Origin: Deltaproteobacteria bacterium UBA2385
GTDB taxonomy: Bacteria; Myxococcota_A; UBA796; UBA2385
NCBI GenBank assembly: GCA_002343455.1
Contig: DDSR01000243.1
Location: 1 to 14,123, forward strand
Reading direction: 5' to 3'
Length of the DNA: 14,123 nucleotides
The notes under the pieces are model-generated. The model made no database searches and was not told the origin of the DNA. It worked only from the letters and a program-made list of their open reading frames with translations. The position numbers and the translations under genes are program-made. Each line of letters begins with the position of its first letter. Position 1 is the first letter of the stretch. Shown here piece after piece: positions 1 to 7,962 of this stretch.

Positions 1-24
1 TGGGCTGGGCTGGGCTGGGCTGGG
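1..24. repeat. TGGGC pentanucleotide tandem repeat (cut by window edge)
   Basis: The window opens with four TGGGC units followed by TGGG, without mismatch. The array may extend left of the window, so its real copy number is unknown. It lies about 190 bp upstream of the methyltransferase start and is not part of any gene I can support. Such G-rich microsatellites are prone to slippage and to assembly error, and their G-runs could form a quadruplex. The remainder of 25-212 shows no gene, hairpin or clear promoter to me; one frame stays open from 45 but its translation looks non-coding. Confidence 0.85.
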
Positions 25-212
25 AGCATCGAGAATCTCCGGATATGGACGCATTCAACCACAGGCGAGCTGTGCCGTCAATGCCAGATGCGGAGATTCG
101 ATCGGTGGGGCGAGAACCCAATCGCGGACGACCATCTTCGACAATCCCCCCAATCATTCTGACTTCCTCCCCTCGGTTGTGCCCCTTCTCCTCCTGCGCT
201 AGCCCAGGCGAG

Positions 213-902
213 ATGACTCCCATCGACCCTGCCGACCGGATCACCTCAGAATGGTCGAGGGTCTACTCCGAAAACCCCGCGGTGTATCAGATCCCTCATC
301 CCGAGCGCATCGCGCGGCTGGGTCGCAGCGACTTCATGACCCTCATCTCGGGGCTCGGGCTTCCCAGACATGCGCGAATCCTGGAGTCGGGGTGCGGCTC
401 GGGCAGGGACAGCCTCTACTTCGCCTCGTGCGGACATAGTGCGGTGGCGCTCGACCGGTTTGAGACGCCTCGTAAGCACCTCGCCGCGGCGCGTGAGCGC
501 TACGAAAGGGCGCATCGCCCGGTCGAGCTGGAGGTGGTCGCGGGTGATATCTTTGATCTGCCATTCCCCGCGGACGAGTTCGATCTCGTCTTCAACAGCG
601 GTGTCCTGGAACATTACACAGAGGCCAGCCGTCGAGCGACCGTCATCTCCGAGATGGCGCGGGTTGCTCGGCCGGGTGGGCTGGTCGCGATCTCGGTTCC
701 AAATCTGCACCACCCGTTTCGACCGTTGTGGGACAAGGCCATCGCGAGACACACTACCCATGACCACTACGACATGGCGGAGACCGAGCTGACAGCCACA
801 ACCCTTGCGGACGAGATGCAAGCGCACGGTCTGGATATCTCGTACTGTGGAAGTATCGACGTCTGGGAGACCCTGGTCTGTGCCCGCAAGCGTCCCTTTT
901 AA
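213..902 (+). CDS. Class I SAM-dependent methyltransferase
   Basis: A 229-residue Rossmann-fold methyltransferase of the Methyltransf_11/25 type. The SAM-binding glycine loop ILESGCGSGRDS is at residues 56-67, with an acidic residue (D81) at the end of the next strand. A GDIFDLPF segment (111-118) matches the adenine-contacting region, FDLVFNSGVLEHY (123-135) is the post-II motif, and ARPGGLVAISVPN (152-164) is the post-III strand. The substrate cannot be told; relatives act on small molecules, lipids, quinones or sugars. The frame is open back to 45, but those 56 residues resemble no domain, so the ATG at 213 with a weak AGG at 206-208 is preferred. Its stop shares the palindrome TTAA (899-902) with the stop of the convergent aldehyde dehydrogenase gene. 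Sampled lines are about 55% G+C, well below the neighbours, which suggests a different origin. Family is certain, substrate unknown. Confidence 0.9.
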   Translation: MTPIDPADRITSEWSRVYSENPAVYQIPHPERIARLGRSDFMTLISGLGLPRHARILESGCGSGRDSLYFASCGHSAVALDRFETPRKHLAAARERYERAHRPVELEVVAGDIFDLPFPADEFDLVFNSGVLEHYTEASRRATVISEMARVARPGGLVAISVPNLHHPFRPLWDKAIARHTTHDHYDMAETELTATTLADEMQAHGLDISYCGSIDVWETLVCARKRPF

Positions 903-2320
903 TCCAACGCCACCCAGACACTCTTCAGCTCAGTCAGCTCGTCCAGCACCGCCCGTCCGTTCTCGCGCCCAAAGCCCGACTGACGCGTGCCGCCGTAGGG
1001 GCTGGCGGCGTCAAACCGATTGTAGGTGTTGATCCACACCGTGCCAGCCTGGATTCGCGCAGCGAGGCGGTGGGCCTTGCCGATGTCGCGGGTCCAGATG
1101 CCGGCGGCGAGGCCGAACTCGGTGGCCTCGGCCAGGGCGGCGGCCTCTTCCAGGGTGTCGAAGGGCATCACGGCCAGCACCGGGCCGAAGATCTCCTCGC
1201 GGGCGATGCGCATGGAGGGATCGACGCCGGTGAAGACGGTCGGCGAGAGGTAGTAGCCCTGCGGTCCCCAGGGCCCGCCCAGCACCCGGCGCGCGCCCTC
1301 GGCCTCGCCCTGGGCGACGTAGTCGAGCACGCGCTGGTGGTGGCCTTCGCTGACCAGGGGGCCGACCTGGGTCGCGGGGTCCAGCGGCGGCCCGGTGACC
1401 AGCTTGCGGGCCCCCTCGATGACGGCCTCGACGACCCGATCGTGCACGCTGCGCTCGACCAGCAGGCGGCTGCCGGCGGTGCAGAGCTCGCCCTGGTTGT
1501 AGAAGGCGGCCGAGACGGCTGCAGTGGCCGCGGCGCCCACATCGGCGTCGGCGAAGAGGATGTTGGGGCTCTTGCCGCCCAGCTCCAGGGAGAGGCGCTT
1601 GAGCGTGACCGAGGCGTTGCGCATCACCAGCCGACCCGTGTCGGTGCCCCCGGTGAAGGCGATCTTGGCCACCCCGGGGTGGGCCACCAGGGCGGCCCCG
1701 GCCTCTTCTCCGAGGCCGGTGACGACGCTGAGCAGCCCCGGGGGGAGGCCGGCGTCGGCCAGCACCCGGGCCAGGAAGAGGCTGGAGAGCGAGGCCTCCT
1801 CGGGCGGCTTGAGCACGACGGCGTTGCCGACCGCCAGGGCCGGGGCGATCTTGCGCGCGGCCAGCAGCAGCGGGAAGTTCCAGGGGGTGATGGCGCCGAT
1901 CACGCCCAGTGGCTGGCGCAGGGTGTAGTTGAGGAAGGGTCCCCGCACGGGGATGGTGCTGCCCTCCAGCTTGGTGGCCCAGCCGGAGTAGTAGAAGAAG
2001 GTGTCGGCCGTGCGCGGCACATCGATGGCCAGCGCGTTGCTGAGCGGCTTGCCGGAGTCGCTGGCCTCGATCCGGGCCAGCTCCTCGCGCCGCTCCATCA
2101 GCAGCTCGCCCGCCCGCCACAGGATGCGGGCTCGCTCGTTGGGGTCGGTCGCCGCCCACAGCGGCTGGGCCCGCCGGGCCGCGCTGACCGCGAGGTCGAT
2201 GTCCTCGGCCTTGCCGCGGGCCAGCATCACCAGGGTGCCGCCGGTGGCCGGGTCGGCGCTGGCGAACAGTTCCCCGCCGATGGCGGGCCGCTCTTCTTCG
2301 ATCCACAGTTCCGGGTTCAT
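899..2320 (-). CDS. NAD(P)-dependent aldehyde dehydrogenase
   Basis: A complete 473-residue member of the aldehyde dehydrogenase superfamily, oxidising an aldehyde to a carboxylate with NAD(P)+. All key residues are visible: the oxyanion asparagine N148 in ITPWNFPL, K171 in VVLKPPEE that contacts the cofactor ribose, the FTGGTDTG nucleotide loop (222-229), general base E246 in LELGGKSP, nucleophile C280 in GELCTAGSR, and E376 in EEIFGPV. The length is normal for a cytosolic ALDH. Overall resemblance is to the betaine/gamma-aminobutyraldehyde and phenylacetaldehyde dehydrogenase branch, but the substrate cannot be fixed. The first codon overlaps the lon stop as ATGA. Its Shine-Dalgarno GGAGGAG is formed by the last codons of lon, so the two are probably cotranscribed and translationally coupled. 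The 3' end overlaps the convergent methyltransferase gene by 4 bp. Confidence 0.95.
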   Translation of the reverse strand: MNPELWIEEERPAIGGELFASADPATGGTLVMLARGKAEDIDLAVSAARRAQPLWAATDPNERARILWRAGELLMERREELARIEASDSGKPLSNALAIDVPRTADTFFYYSGWATKLEGSTIPVRGPFLNYTLRQPLGVIGAITPWNFPLLLAARKIAPALAVGNAVVLKPPEEASLSSLFLARVLADAGLPPGLLSVVTGLGEEAGAALVAHPGVAKIAFTGGTDTGRLVMRNASVTLKRLSLELGGKSPNILFADADVGAAATAAVSAAFYNQGELCTAGSRLLVERSVHDRVVEAVIEGARKLVTGPPLDPATQVGPLVSEGHHQRVLDYVAQGEAEGARRVLGGPWGPQGYYLSPTVFTGVDPSMRIAREEIFGPVLAVMPFDTLEEAAALAEATEFGLAAGIWTRDIGKAHRLAARIQAGTVWINTYNRFDAASPYGGTRQSGFGRENGRAVLDELTELKSVWVALD

Positions 2321-4656
2321 CTCTCCTCCAGGGCCAAGGCCAGCACATCGTCGACGGTGTCGACCAGGTGGATCTCCATCTCGGTCTTCACCGGGGCCGG
2401 CACATCGACCAGATCCCCCTCGTTCTGCCGGGGCAGCAGGACCGTCTTGATCCCGGCCCGGCGGGCCGCCAGCACCTTCTCCTTGATGCCGCCCACCGGG
2501 AGCACCTTGCCGCGCAGCGTGATCTCACCGGTCATGGCGAGGTGGGGCTTGACCCGCCGCCCGGTCAGCAGGCTGATCAGGGCGGTCACCATCGTCACAC
2601 CGGCGCTGGGTCCGTCCTTGGGGATCCCTCCGGCGGGGACGTGCACGTGGAAGTCCCAGCCCTGGAAGTCCTCCATCGTCAGGGAGAGGCCCTCGGCTCG
2701 TGAACGGATCAGGGAGAGGGCCGCCTCGGTCGACTCCTTCATCACATCGCCGAGCTGGCCGGTCAGGCGCATGCTGGTGCCCTTCTCGGAGCCGCGGTAG
2801 CGGGTGGCCTCGATGAAGAGGATGTCGCCTCCGGCCGCCGTCCAGGCCAGCCCGATGGCGATCCCGGGCACATCGGCCCGCTCGGCCAGCTCGGTGAAGT
2901 GCCGGGGAGGACCCAGCAGCTCCTTGAGGTCCAGCAGGCCCTCGACCTTGGTGCCCTCTGTCTTGCCCTCCACTACCTTGCGGGCCGCCTTGCGGTGCAG
3001 GGCCGCCAGCTCGCGGTCCAGGCTGCGCACCCCGGCCTCGCGGGTGTAGGAGCTGATCACCTCGTCCAGGGCGGCGTCGCTGATGCTGAGCTGCTCGTCC
3101 GTCAGGCCATGCGCCTGCCGCTGCCGAGGGATCAGGTGGCGGCGGGCGATCTGCTGTTTTTCTTCCTGGATGTAGCCGGGGATCTCGATGATCTCCAGCC
3201 GATCGTGCAGGGCCGCCGGGATCGTGTCTGCCAGGTTTGCCGTACAGACGAAGAGCACCTTGGACAGATCGAAGGGGATGTCCAGGTAATGATCGCTGAA
3301 GGCGGTGTTCTGTTCGGGGTCCAGGACCTCCAGCAGGGCGCTGCTGGGGTCGCCGCGGTAGTCGCGGCCGATCTTGTCGATCTCGTCCAGCACCATCACC
3401 GGGTTCTTGCTGCCGGCCCGCTTGAGCGCGTGGATGATGCGCCCGGGCAGGGCGCCGACGTAGGTCCGACGGTGGCCGCGGATCTCGGCCTCGTCCTTGA
3501 CCCCGCCCAGGCTGACCCGCTGGAAGTCGCGGCCCAGGGCACGGGCGATGCTGCGGCCCAGGCTGGTCTTGCCGACCCCGGGAGGGCCGAGGAAACAGAG
3601 CACCGGGGCCTGCCCCGAGGGGTTGAGCTGGCGCACGGCGAGGTGCTCGACGATGCGGTCCTTGACCTTCTCCAGCCCGAAGTGGTCCTCGTCCAGCACC
3701 TGCTTGGCGTGGTGGATGTCGGCGTTCTCGTCCTTGCTGGCCGTCCAGGGCATCGCCAGCAGCCAGTCGATCCAGGTGCGGGCCACCGTGTACTCGCTGG
3801 CGTCGGGGTGCATGCGCGCCAGCCGCCCGACCTCGCGCAGCACCTCTTCTTCGTGCTCCTTGGGCAGGCCCGCCTCGCGGACCCGCTGCTCGAGCGCGGC
3901 CATGTCGTCCCAGGCCGCCTTGCCGCCGCCGTCGCCGGCCTCGTCCTCGGACAGCTCCTTCTGCATGCCGCGGATCTTCTCGCGCAGGAAGTAGTCGCGC
4001 TGCTGCTTGTCCATGGTGCGGGTGACGCGGGTGGTCACCTCGCGCTCCAGCGTGCGCAGCTGCCGCTCGCGCTCCACGCCCACAAGGGCGGCGTCCAGGC
4101 GCTCGTCCAGCACGGTCGCCCGCAGCATCGCCACGCGCTCGACCCAGGGCATCGTCAGGTTGCTGACGACCAGGTCGGCCAGCCGGCCGGGCTCGGTCGG
4201 GAGGTCCGCCACCTTGGAGAAGTTCGGCGGCCAGCCCTTGTCGTCGTTGATCAGCTCGCGCAGGCCCTCGACCAGCCGGGTGTGCAGGCGCTCCACCTTG
4301 GCCGGGTCGGTGGTCTGGTCGGCCATCGGCCGGGCCGAGGCGGCCAGCCCCGTCTGGTCGTCGCGGCGCACGCCCACCAGCCGGGCCCGCTGCAGGCCTT
4401 CGACCAGCACCCGCATGGTGCCGTCTCCCAGGCGCACGACGCGCTCGGCGCGCAGCACGCAGCCGACCTCGAAGAGGTCGTCGGGCTCGGGCAGGTCGAC
4501 CGCCTCGCGCAGGGGGGTGCCCAGCAGGGGCACGCCGATGGAGAGGTGCAGCTCGACCGCAGCGACGGCCTCGGGGCTGAGGATGTGCAGGCGGGTCAGG
4601 GTCCCGGGGAAGACCACGATGTCGCGCAGCGGGAGGATGGGGAGGATGTGGGCCAT
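2317..4656 (-). CDS. lon: ATP-dependent Lon protease (LonA, endopeptidase La)
   Basis: A 779-residue LonA, close to the 784 residues of the E. coli enzyme. It degrades misfolded and regulatory proteins in the cytoplasm as a ring hexamer. The N-terminal substrate domain starts with [15 protein letters not shown] (residues 4-18), and a helical, probably coiled-coil linker covers about 190-280. The AAA+ module has Walker A GPPGVGKT (357-364, K363), Walker B VMVLDEID (420-427), sensor-1 N474 and arginine finger R486. The C-terminal protease carries the Ser-Lys dyad: S684 in PKDGPSAG and K727 in GGIKEK, spaced 43 residues apart as in E. coli. No key residue is missing. The ATG at 4656 follows a pyrimidine-rich leader without a visible Shine-Dalgarno, but the N-terminus aligns well with the family, so I keep it. 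It is the first gene of a lon-aldehyde dehydrogenase unit and diverges from the kinase gene. Whether the genome has further Lon copies cannot be seen. Confidence 0.98.
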   Translation of the reverse strand: MAHILPILPLRDIVVFPGTLTRLHILSPEAVAAVELHLSIGVPLLGTPLREAVDLPEPDDLFEVGCVLRAERVVRLGDGTMRVLVEGLQRARLVGVRRDDQTGLAASARPMADQTTDPAKVERLHTRLVEGLRELINDDKGWPPNFSKVADLPTEPGRLADLVVSNLTMPWVERVAMLRATVLDERLDAALVGVERERQLRTLEREVTTRVTRTMDKQQRDYFLREKIRGMQKELSEDEAGDGGGKAAWDDMAALEQRVREAGLPKEHEEEVLREVGRLARMHPDASEYTVARTWIDWLLAMPWTASKDENADIHHAKQVLDEDHFGLEKVKDRIVEHLAVRQLNPSGQAPVLCFLGPPGVGKTSLGRSIARALGRDFQRVSLGGVKDEAEIRGHRRTYVGALPGRIIHALKRAGSKNPVMVLDEIDKIGRDYRGDPSSALLEVLDPEQNTAFSDHYLDIPFDLSKVLFVCTANLADTIPAALHDRLEIIEIPGYIQEEKQQIARRHLIPRQRQAHGLTDEQLSISDAALDEVISSYTREAGVRSLDRELAALHRKAARKVVEGKTEGTKVEGLLDLKELLGPPRHFTELAERADVPGIAIGLAWTAAGGDILFIEATRYRGSEKGTSMRLTGQLGDVMKESTEAALSLIRSRAEGLSLTMEDFQGWDFHVHVPAGGIPKDGPSAGVTMVTALISLLTGRRVKPHLAMTGEITLRGKVLPVGGIKEKVLAARRAGIKTVLLPRQNEGDLVDVPAPVKTEMEIHLVDTVDDVLALALEER
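2321..2330 (-). promoter_or_regulatory. Ribosome binding site of the aldehyde dehydrogenase gene, inside lon
   Basis: Read on the minus strand the ten bases before the ATG are TGGAGGAGAG, a near-perfect Shine-Dalgarno with a 4-nt spacer. They double as the final Glu-Glu-Arg codons of lon. Together with the ATGA overlap this supports translational coupling and fixes the dehydrogenase start. Confidence 0.85.
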
Positions 4657-4662
4657 GAAGCA

Positions 4663-4693
4663 ACCGGAGAGAGGAGCGAGCTACCGGAGAGAG
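4663..4693. repeat. Two 11-bp direct repeats upstream of lon, 20-bp period
   Basis: ACCGGAGAGAG occurs exactly at 4663-4673 and again at 4683-4693. On the lon strand this reads CTCTCTCCGGT twice, starting about 37 and 17 nt before the lon ATG. A 20-bp period is roughly two helical turns, so a protein could bind both copies on one DNA face. The copies may equally be a chance duplication in a purine-rich tract. Confidence 0.6.
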
Positions 4694-4781
4694 CGGAGCC
4701 GCCGGCCTAACCGACGCGGGGGAGGCGGGGCCATTGCTGGGCCCGGGCGGGCCAGCGGGCCAGGGCAGAGAGGCCAGGGCG

Positions 4782-4805
4782 GGGCCTCCCGGGCTAAGGA
4801 GGCCC
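4782..4805 (+). promoter_or_regulatory. Perfect stem-loop enclosing the kinase ribosome binding site
   Basis: GGGCCTCC (4782-4789) and GGAGGCCC (4798-4805) are exact inverted copies forming an 8-bp stem, seven of the pairs G-C, around an 8-nt loop CGGGCTAA. The stem ends directly at the ATG at 4806. The only Shine-Dalgarno, GGAGG at 4798-4802 within TAAGGAGG, lies entirely in the 3' arm, so a folded RNA would hide it. The structure is seen in sequence; translational control is inference. As DNA it is also a 24-bp palindrome that a dimeric regulator could bind. No T-run follows, so it is not an intrinsic terminator. Confidence 0.6.
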
Positions 4806-7800
4806 ATGTCTCCTGACAGCGGCCATCCTCTCCCCGCCCGCCTCGGTCGATACGAGGTGATCGGGCGGCTGGCGATGGGCGGGATGTGCGAGGTCCTGCT
4901 CGGCCAGACGACCGGGCCGAGGGGCTTCCGCCGGGCGGTGGCGATCAAGCGCCTTCGTCCGGGCTTGGAGGGCGATCCCGCCTTGCAGCGGCTGCTGATC
5001 CAGGAGGCGCGCATCGGCTCCTCGCTGGACCACCCCAACATCGTGCAGGTGCTCGAGCTGGACATGGTCGAGGGGCTGGGCGGGCCCGTGCCGATTCTGG
5101 TGATGGAGCGCGTCCGGGGTGGGGACCTGGCGCGTCTGCAGCAGCTCTTGCGGTTGAGGGAGCGGCGCCTGCCGACCGGCCTGGCCCTCTTCTGTGGCCT
5201 TCGGCTGCTGCGCGCGCTGGCCGCGGCCCATGGCAGCCGGGACCGGCAGGGGCTGCCCTTGCGGCTGGTGCACGCCGACGTCAGCCCCCACAACGTGCTG
5301 GTCAGCGTGGAGGGCCAGGTCAAGCTGGCCGACTTCGGCGTGGCGCGGCTGCTGGCGATGCCTGGCGAGGTGGCCGAGCGCGGCGGGGGCAAGCGGGCCT
5401 GGATGTCGCCCGAACAGCTCGCCGGGCAGGAGATCGGCCCCGAGAGCGATGTCTACAGCGCCGGGGTGGTGCTCTGGGAGCTGCTGGCCGGCCAGCGCCT
5501 CTTCCCCGCCGAGTGGTCGGGGCCTCGACCGGAGCAGTTCCCCCCTCTGCCCGATGGGTCACCGGGCCAGGCCGAGCTGCTCGCCGCGATGTTGGCGCTC
5601 TCGCCCGCCGATCGCCCCAGCGCCGCCGAGGCCGAGCGGCGCGTGAAGGCCCTCGCCATCGAGGAGGGGCACCGCGAGGGGCCTCCCGAGCTGGGCATCC
5701 TGGTCCGGGAGATCTTTCCCGAAGCCGCCGACCCTCGCGCCGAGGCGGTCGACCTGGCGGCCCTGGCCGTGGATCTGGCCGGACCGCCTCCCCGCGTCAT
5801 CCGTCCTCCGGGCCGCAGCGCACCAGCCCCCCAGACCGGCCTCCCCGCCCTGCGTGAGCTCAGCCCCGGGCAGGTCAAGCCCGTCGCCGTCCTGGTGGCC
5901 GAGGTGCGCGGCCTGACCGATCCCGCCGATCCCCTCGACGCCGAGCGGGTGGCCCGGATGCACGTCCGCCTGCTGCGCCTGGTCCGCCGCATCGTGGACG
6001 AGCATGGCGGCTGGCTGGACCGCTTCCACGACGGCATCTTCTGGGCCTTCTTCGGGCTGCCACGAACCGGCGAGCACGACCTGGAGCGGGCCCTGGCCAC
6101 CGCGCTGCGCCTGCGCGACGATGGCGCCCTGGACGAGCCCCTCGCCCTGGCCATCGGCGTACACCAGGGCGAGCTGGCCATCGGGCGCCTGGACGAGGCC
6201 CGCCCGCGCCGCCTGCGCTACCTCGCCCAGGGCGACAGCACCCGCCTGGCCCTGCGTCTCAGCCAGGCGGCCGCTCCGCACCAGGTCCTGGTCAGCGGGC
6301 GGGTCCGCGAGCTGGGCCGCGACCGCTTCGAGTTCCGCGCCGGACCGGCGATGGCGCCCCGCAGGGGGGGAGGGGAGTCCACCCGGGCCTGGGTCCTGGT
6401 GGGCGGAGAGCAGGGGGTCGGCCGGGCCTCGGGGAGCTGGGTGACCCGCGGCGAGGAGCGCGAGGTCCTGGCGCGGGCGATGCGCCGGGTCGCGGCGGGC
6501 GAGGCGGTGCGGATGGCCGTCACGGGCCCCTCGGGCAGCGGCAAGAGCCGCCTGCTGCGCGAGCTGGGGGAGCTGGCCCGGCACCGGGGGGTCGAGCTGA
6601 TCGCCGGCCGGGCGTCGCGCTGGGGCAACGCCGAGCCCCTGGCCGCCGTGCAGCGGCTGCTGAGCGGGCTGGGCCTGGCCGGCGCAGGGGGCGGGCTGGG
6701 AGAGCTGGTGTCCGCCGCTCGGCGGGCGCTGCGGGAGCGCGCGGCGAGCCGGGCGCCGATCCTGGCCTTCGAGGACGCCGATCACCTCTCCCCGATCGAG
6801 CTGCAGTTCCTGGCCGGCCTGCTCTCTGGAACGGGGGACCTGCCTCTGTTGATCATCCTCACCTGCCGCGGTGCCCCGCCCGAGGCGCTGGCGCCCTACG
6901 ACGAGCGCATCGAGCTCGGTCCCCTCTCGCCCGAAGCCCAGGAGGAGATGCTCGCCCAGGCCCTGGACGCCCAGGCGATCGAGCCGGGTCTGTGTCTGTT
7001 CATGGAGCGGGCGGCCGAGGCCAACCCGCGTCAGCTGGTCGCCCTGGCCCGGGCGATGCGACAGGCTGGGGGGATCACCGTCCGCGACGGCCTGGCACGG
7101 ATCGTCTCGCGGACCGATCTGGGCGCCCAGATCTGGGATCTGGAGGTCCTCCTGGCGGCACGCCTGGACGCCCTGGGTCCGGAGGAGCGCGGCAGCCTGG
7201 AGGTGGCGGCGGTGCTGGGCCAGCGACCCTCCTTGCCCCTGCTGGCCGAGCTGACCGGCCAGCGCCTGGGGGAGGAGCTGGTCCAGCCCCTGATCGACGC
7301 GGGCATGCTCAGCCTGGAGAGCGACGGACTGCGTTTCGTCTCCGAGCCCGTCCACGAGCTGGTCCTGCGCTCGCTGGGGGTGGCACGTCGGCGCGAGCTG
7401 CACAGCCGGGTGGCGGAGGCCATGCGGGCGCGCCTGGGCGAGGATGGGCCCCACCTGGCCGAGCTGGCCTTGCACCTCTCCCGCGGCGGCCGGGCCCTGG
7501 AGGCGGCGCGATACGCCCACCGGGCCGGCGAGCGCCTCGCCGAGCAGGGCGAGCCTCAGTCCGCCCTTCGCATCTGGCTGCGCGCGGTCGGCTGGCTGGA
7601 GCGGGCCTCCCGGGCGGGCGAGGACCCGCAAGCCTGTCTGCGGGGCGAGGCGCAGCTCTACGCCTGCCTGGGCGAGGTCGCCGTCGAGACCGGTCGGCGG
7701 GAGGCCGCCCAGCGCTTCCTGCGCGCCGGCTTCGACGCCGCCGCCGACCTGGAGGAGGTCGAGACGCAGGCCCGCTGCATGATCGCCCTGGGCCGACTGT

Positions 7801-7928
7801 ACAGGCGGGAGTCCGGGTCGGAGGAGCTGGTGCGGGCCCACGCCGAGGCGGCGCTGGAGGCGCTGCGGGAGCGGCGGGGCGAGGTCGCGGCAGCGCTGCG
7901 GGCGCAGGCTGAGGCGCTGCGGGGCTGA
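4806..7928 (+). CDS. Ser/Thr protein kinase fused to degenerate cyclase domain, P-loop ATPase and C-terminal helical repeats
   Basis: A 1040-residue multidomain signalling protein with no evident membrane segment, so probably cytoplasmic. The kinase domain (about 15-280) has a glycine loop ending MGGMCEV (24-30), K48 in VAIK, E67, catalytic D158 in HADVSPHN, N163, DFG (176-178), SPEQ (201-204) and D215 in SDVYS. HRD has become HAD, making it a non-RD kinase. After a proline-rich linker, residues about 355-510 match a class III cyclase homology domain, but the first metal Asp is E366, the substrate Lys is D405 and the transition-state Asn is R480, so cyclase activity is doubtful. Next comes an AAA_16-type ATPase with Walker A GPSGSGKS (574-581) and an ILAFEDADH Walker B (652-660). 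The C-terminus (about 880-1040) is helical and TPR-like. The same domain order occurs in kinase/cyclase fusions of thiazole/oxazole-modified peptide clusters, but no such cluster is visible. Start: ATG with TAAGGAGG just upstream. Confidence 0.92.
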   Translation: MSPDSGHPLPARLGRYEVIGRLAMGGMCEVLLGQTTGPRGFRRAVAIKRLRPGLEGDPALQRLLIQEARIGSSLDHPNIVQVLELDMVEGLGGPVPILVMERVRGGDLARLQQLLRLRERRLPTGLALFCGLRLLRALAAAHGSRDRQGLPLRLVHADVSPHNVLVSVEGQVKLADFGVARLLAMPGEVAERGGGKRAWMSPEQLAGQEIGPESDVYSAGVVLWELLAGQRLFPAEWSGPRPEQFPPLPDGSPGQAELLAAMLALSPADRPSAAEAERRVKALAIEEGHREGPPELGILVREIFPEAADPRAEAVDLAALAVDLAGPPPRVIRPPGRSAPAPQTGLPALRELSPGQVKPVAVLVAEVRGLTDPADPLDAERVARMHVRLLRLVRRIVDEHGGWLDRFHDGIFWAFFGLPRTGEHDLERALATALRLRDDGALDEPLALAIGVHQGELAIGRLDEARPRRLRYLAQGDSTRLALRLSQAAAPHQVLVSGRVRELGRDRFEFRAGPAMAPRRGGGESTRAWVLVGGEQGVGRASGSWVTRGEEREVLARAMRRVAAGEAVRMAVTGPSGSGKSRLLRELGELARHRGVELIAGRASRWGNAEPLAAVQRLLSGLGLAGAGGGLGELVSAARRALRERAASRAPILAFEDADHLSPIELQFLAGLLSGTGDLPLLIILTCRGAPPEALAPYDERIELGPLSPEAQEEMLAQALDAQAIEPGLCLFMERAAEANPRQLVALARAMRQAGGITVRDGLARIVSRTDLGAQIWDLEVLLAARLDALGPEERGSLEVAAVLGQRPSLPLLAELTGQRLGEELVQPLIDAGMLSLESDGLRFVSEPVHELVLRSLGVARRRELHSRVAEAMRARLGEDGPHLAELALHLSRGGRALEAARYAHRAGERLAEQGEPQSALRIWLRAVGWLERASRAGEDPQACLRGEAQLYACLGEVAVETGRREAAQRFLRAGFDAAADLEEVETQARCMIALGRLYRRESGSEELVRAHAEAALEALRERRGEVAAALRAQAEALRG

Positions 7929-7940
7929 GGACCGGCTCGC

Positions 7941-7961
7941 GCCGCGGGGGTTAGCCGCGGC
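7941..7961 (+). promoter_or_regulatory. Perfect stem-loop ending 1 nt before the lipoprotein start
   Basis: GCCGCGG (7941-7947) pairs exactly with CCGCGGC (7955-7961), giving a 7-bp all-G-C stem with a 7-nt loop GGGTTAG. One base separates it from the ATG at 7963. It sits in the 34-bp gap after the kinase stop. There is no T-run and no ordinary Shine-Dalgarno outside the structure. Its position and loop mirror the hairpin before the kinase gene. It may limit initiation at the lipoprotein start or be a processing or pausing site; the function is inference. Confidence 0.5.
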
Positions 7962-7962
7962 C

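Larger units (their letters stand above)
4657..4805. promoter_or_regulatory. Divergent intergenic region, lon / kinase
   Basis: These 149 bp must hold the promoters of both lon (leftward) and the kinase (rightward). I find no convincing -35/-10 pair in either direction and no CIRCE or clear sigma-32 heat-shock site for lon. What can be seen is repetitive: an 11-bp direct repeat next to lon (4663-4673 and 4683-4693), two abutting CGGGCCAG units (4748-4763) with a further GGCCAG at 4772-4777, and the stem-loop over the kinase start (4782-4805). An in-frame TTG at 4734 would extend the kinase by 24 residues but has no support. Confidence 0.5.

Noticed and set aside
45..212. N-terminal extension of the methyltransferase from the ATG at 45
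   Set aside because: The 56 extra residues have no domain resemblance and the SAM fold needs only the part from 213.
1070..2800. 576-residue plus-strand frame opposite the aldehyde dehydrogenase gene and lon
   Set aside because: Antisense shadow with low-complexity Gly/Ala/Gln/His composition and no motif.
2899..4710. 603-residue plus-strand frame opposite lon
   Set aside because: Antisense to a fully intact lon gene; repetitive Gln/Ala/Gly/Leu composition, no recognisable domain.
4748..4777. GGCCAG units before the kinase as a possible operator array
   Set aside because: Only two units abut and the third is irregularly spaced; in this composition it is likely chance.
4734..4805. TTG start at 4734 for the kinase
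   Set aside because: Adds 24 Gly/Ala/Pro/Arg-rich residues with no family counterpart; the ATG at 4806 has a Shine-Dalgarno and lies close to the kinase domain.
2525..5392. 955-residue minus-strand frame across lon and the kinase start
   Set aside because: It runs through lon in another frame and is dominated by Arg/Pro/Gly/Ala, the usual shadow of high-GC codon bias.
4806..7928. Part of a thiazole/oxazole-modified peptide cluster
   Set aside because: Domain order is suggestive, but no cyclodehydratase, dehydrogenase partner or precursor peptide gene is visible in the window.
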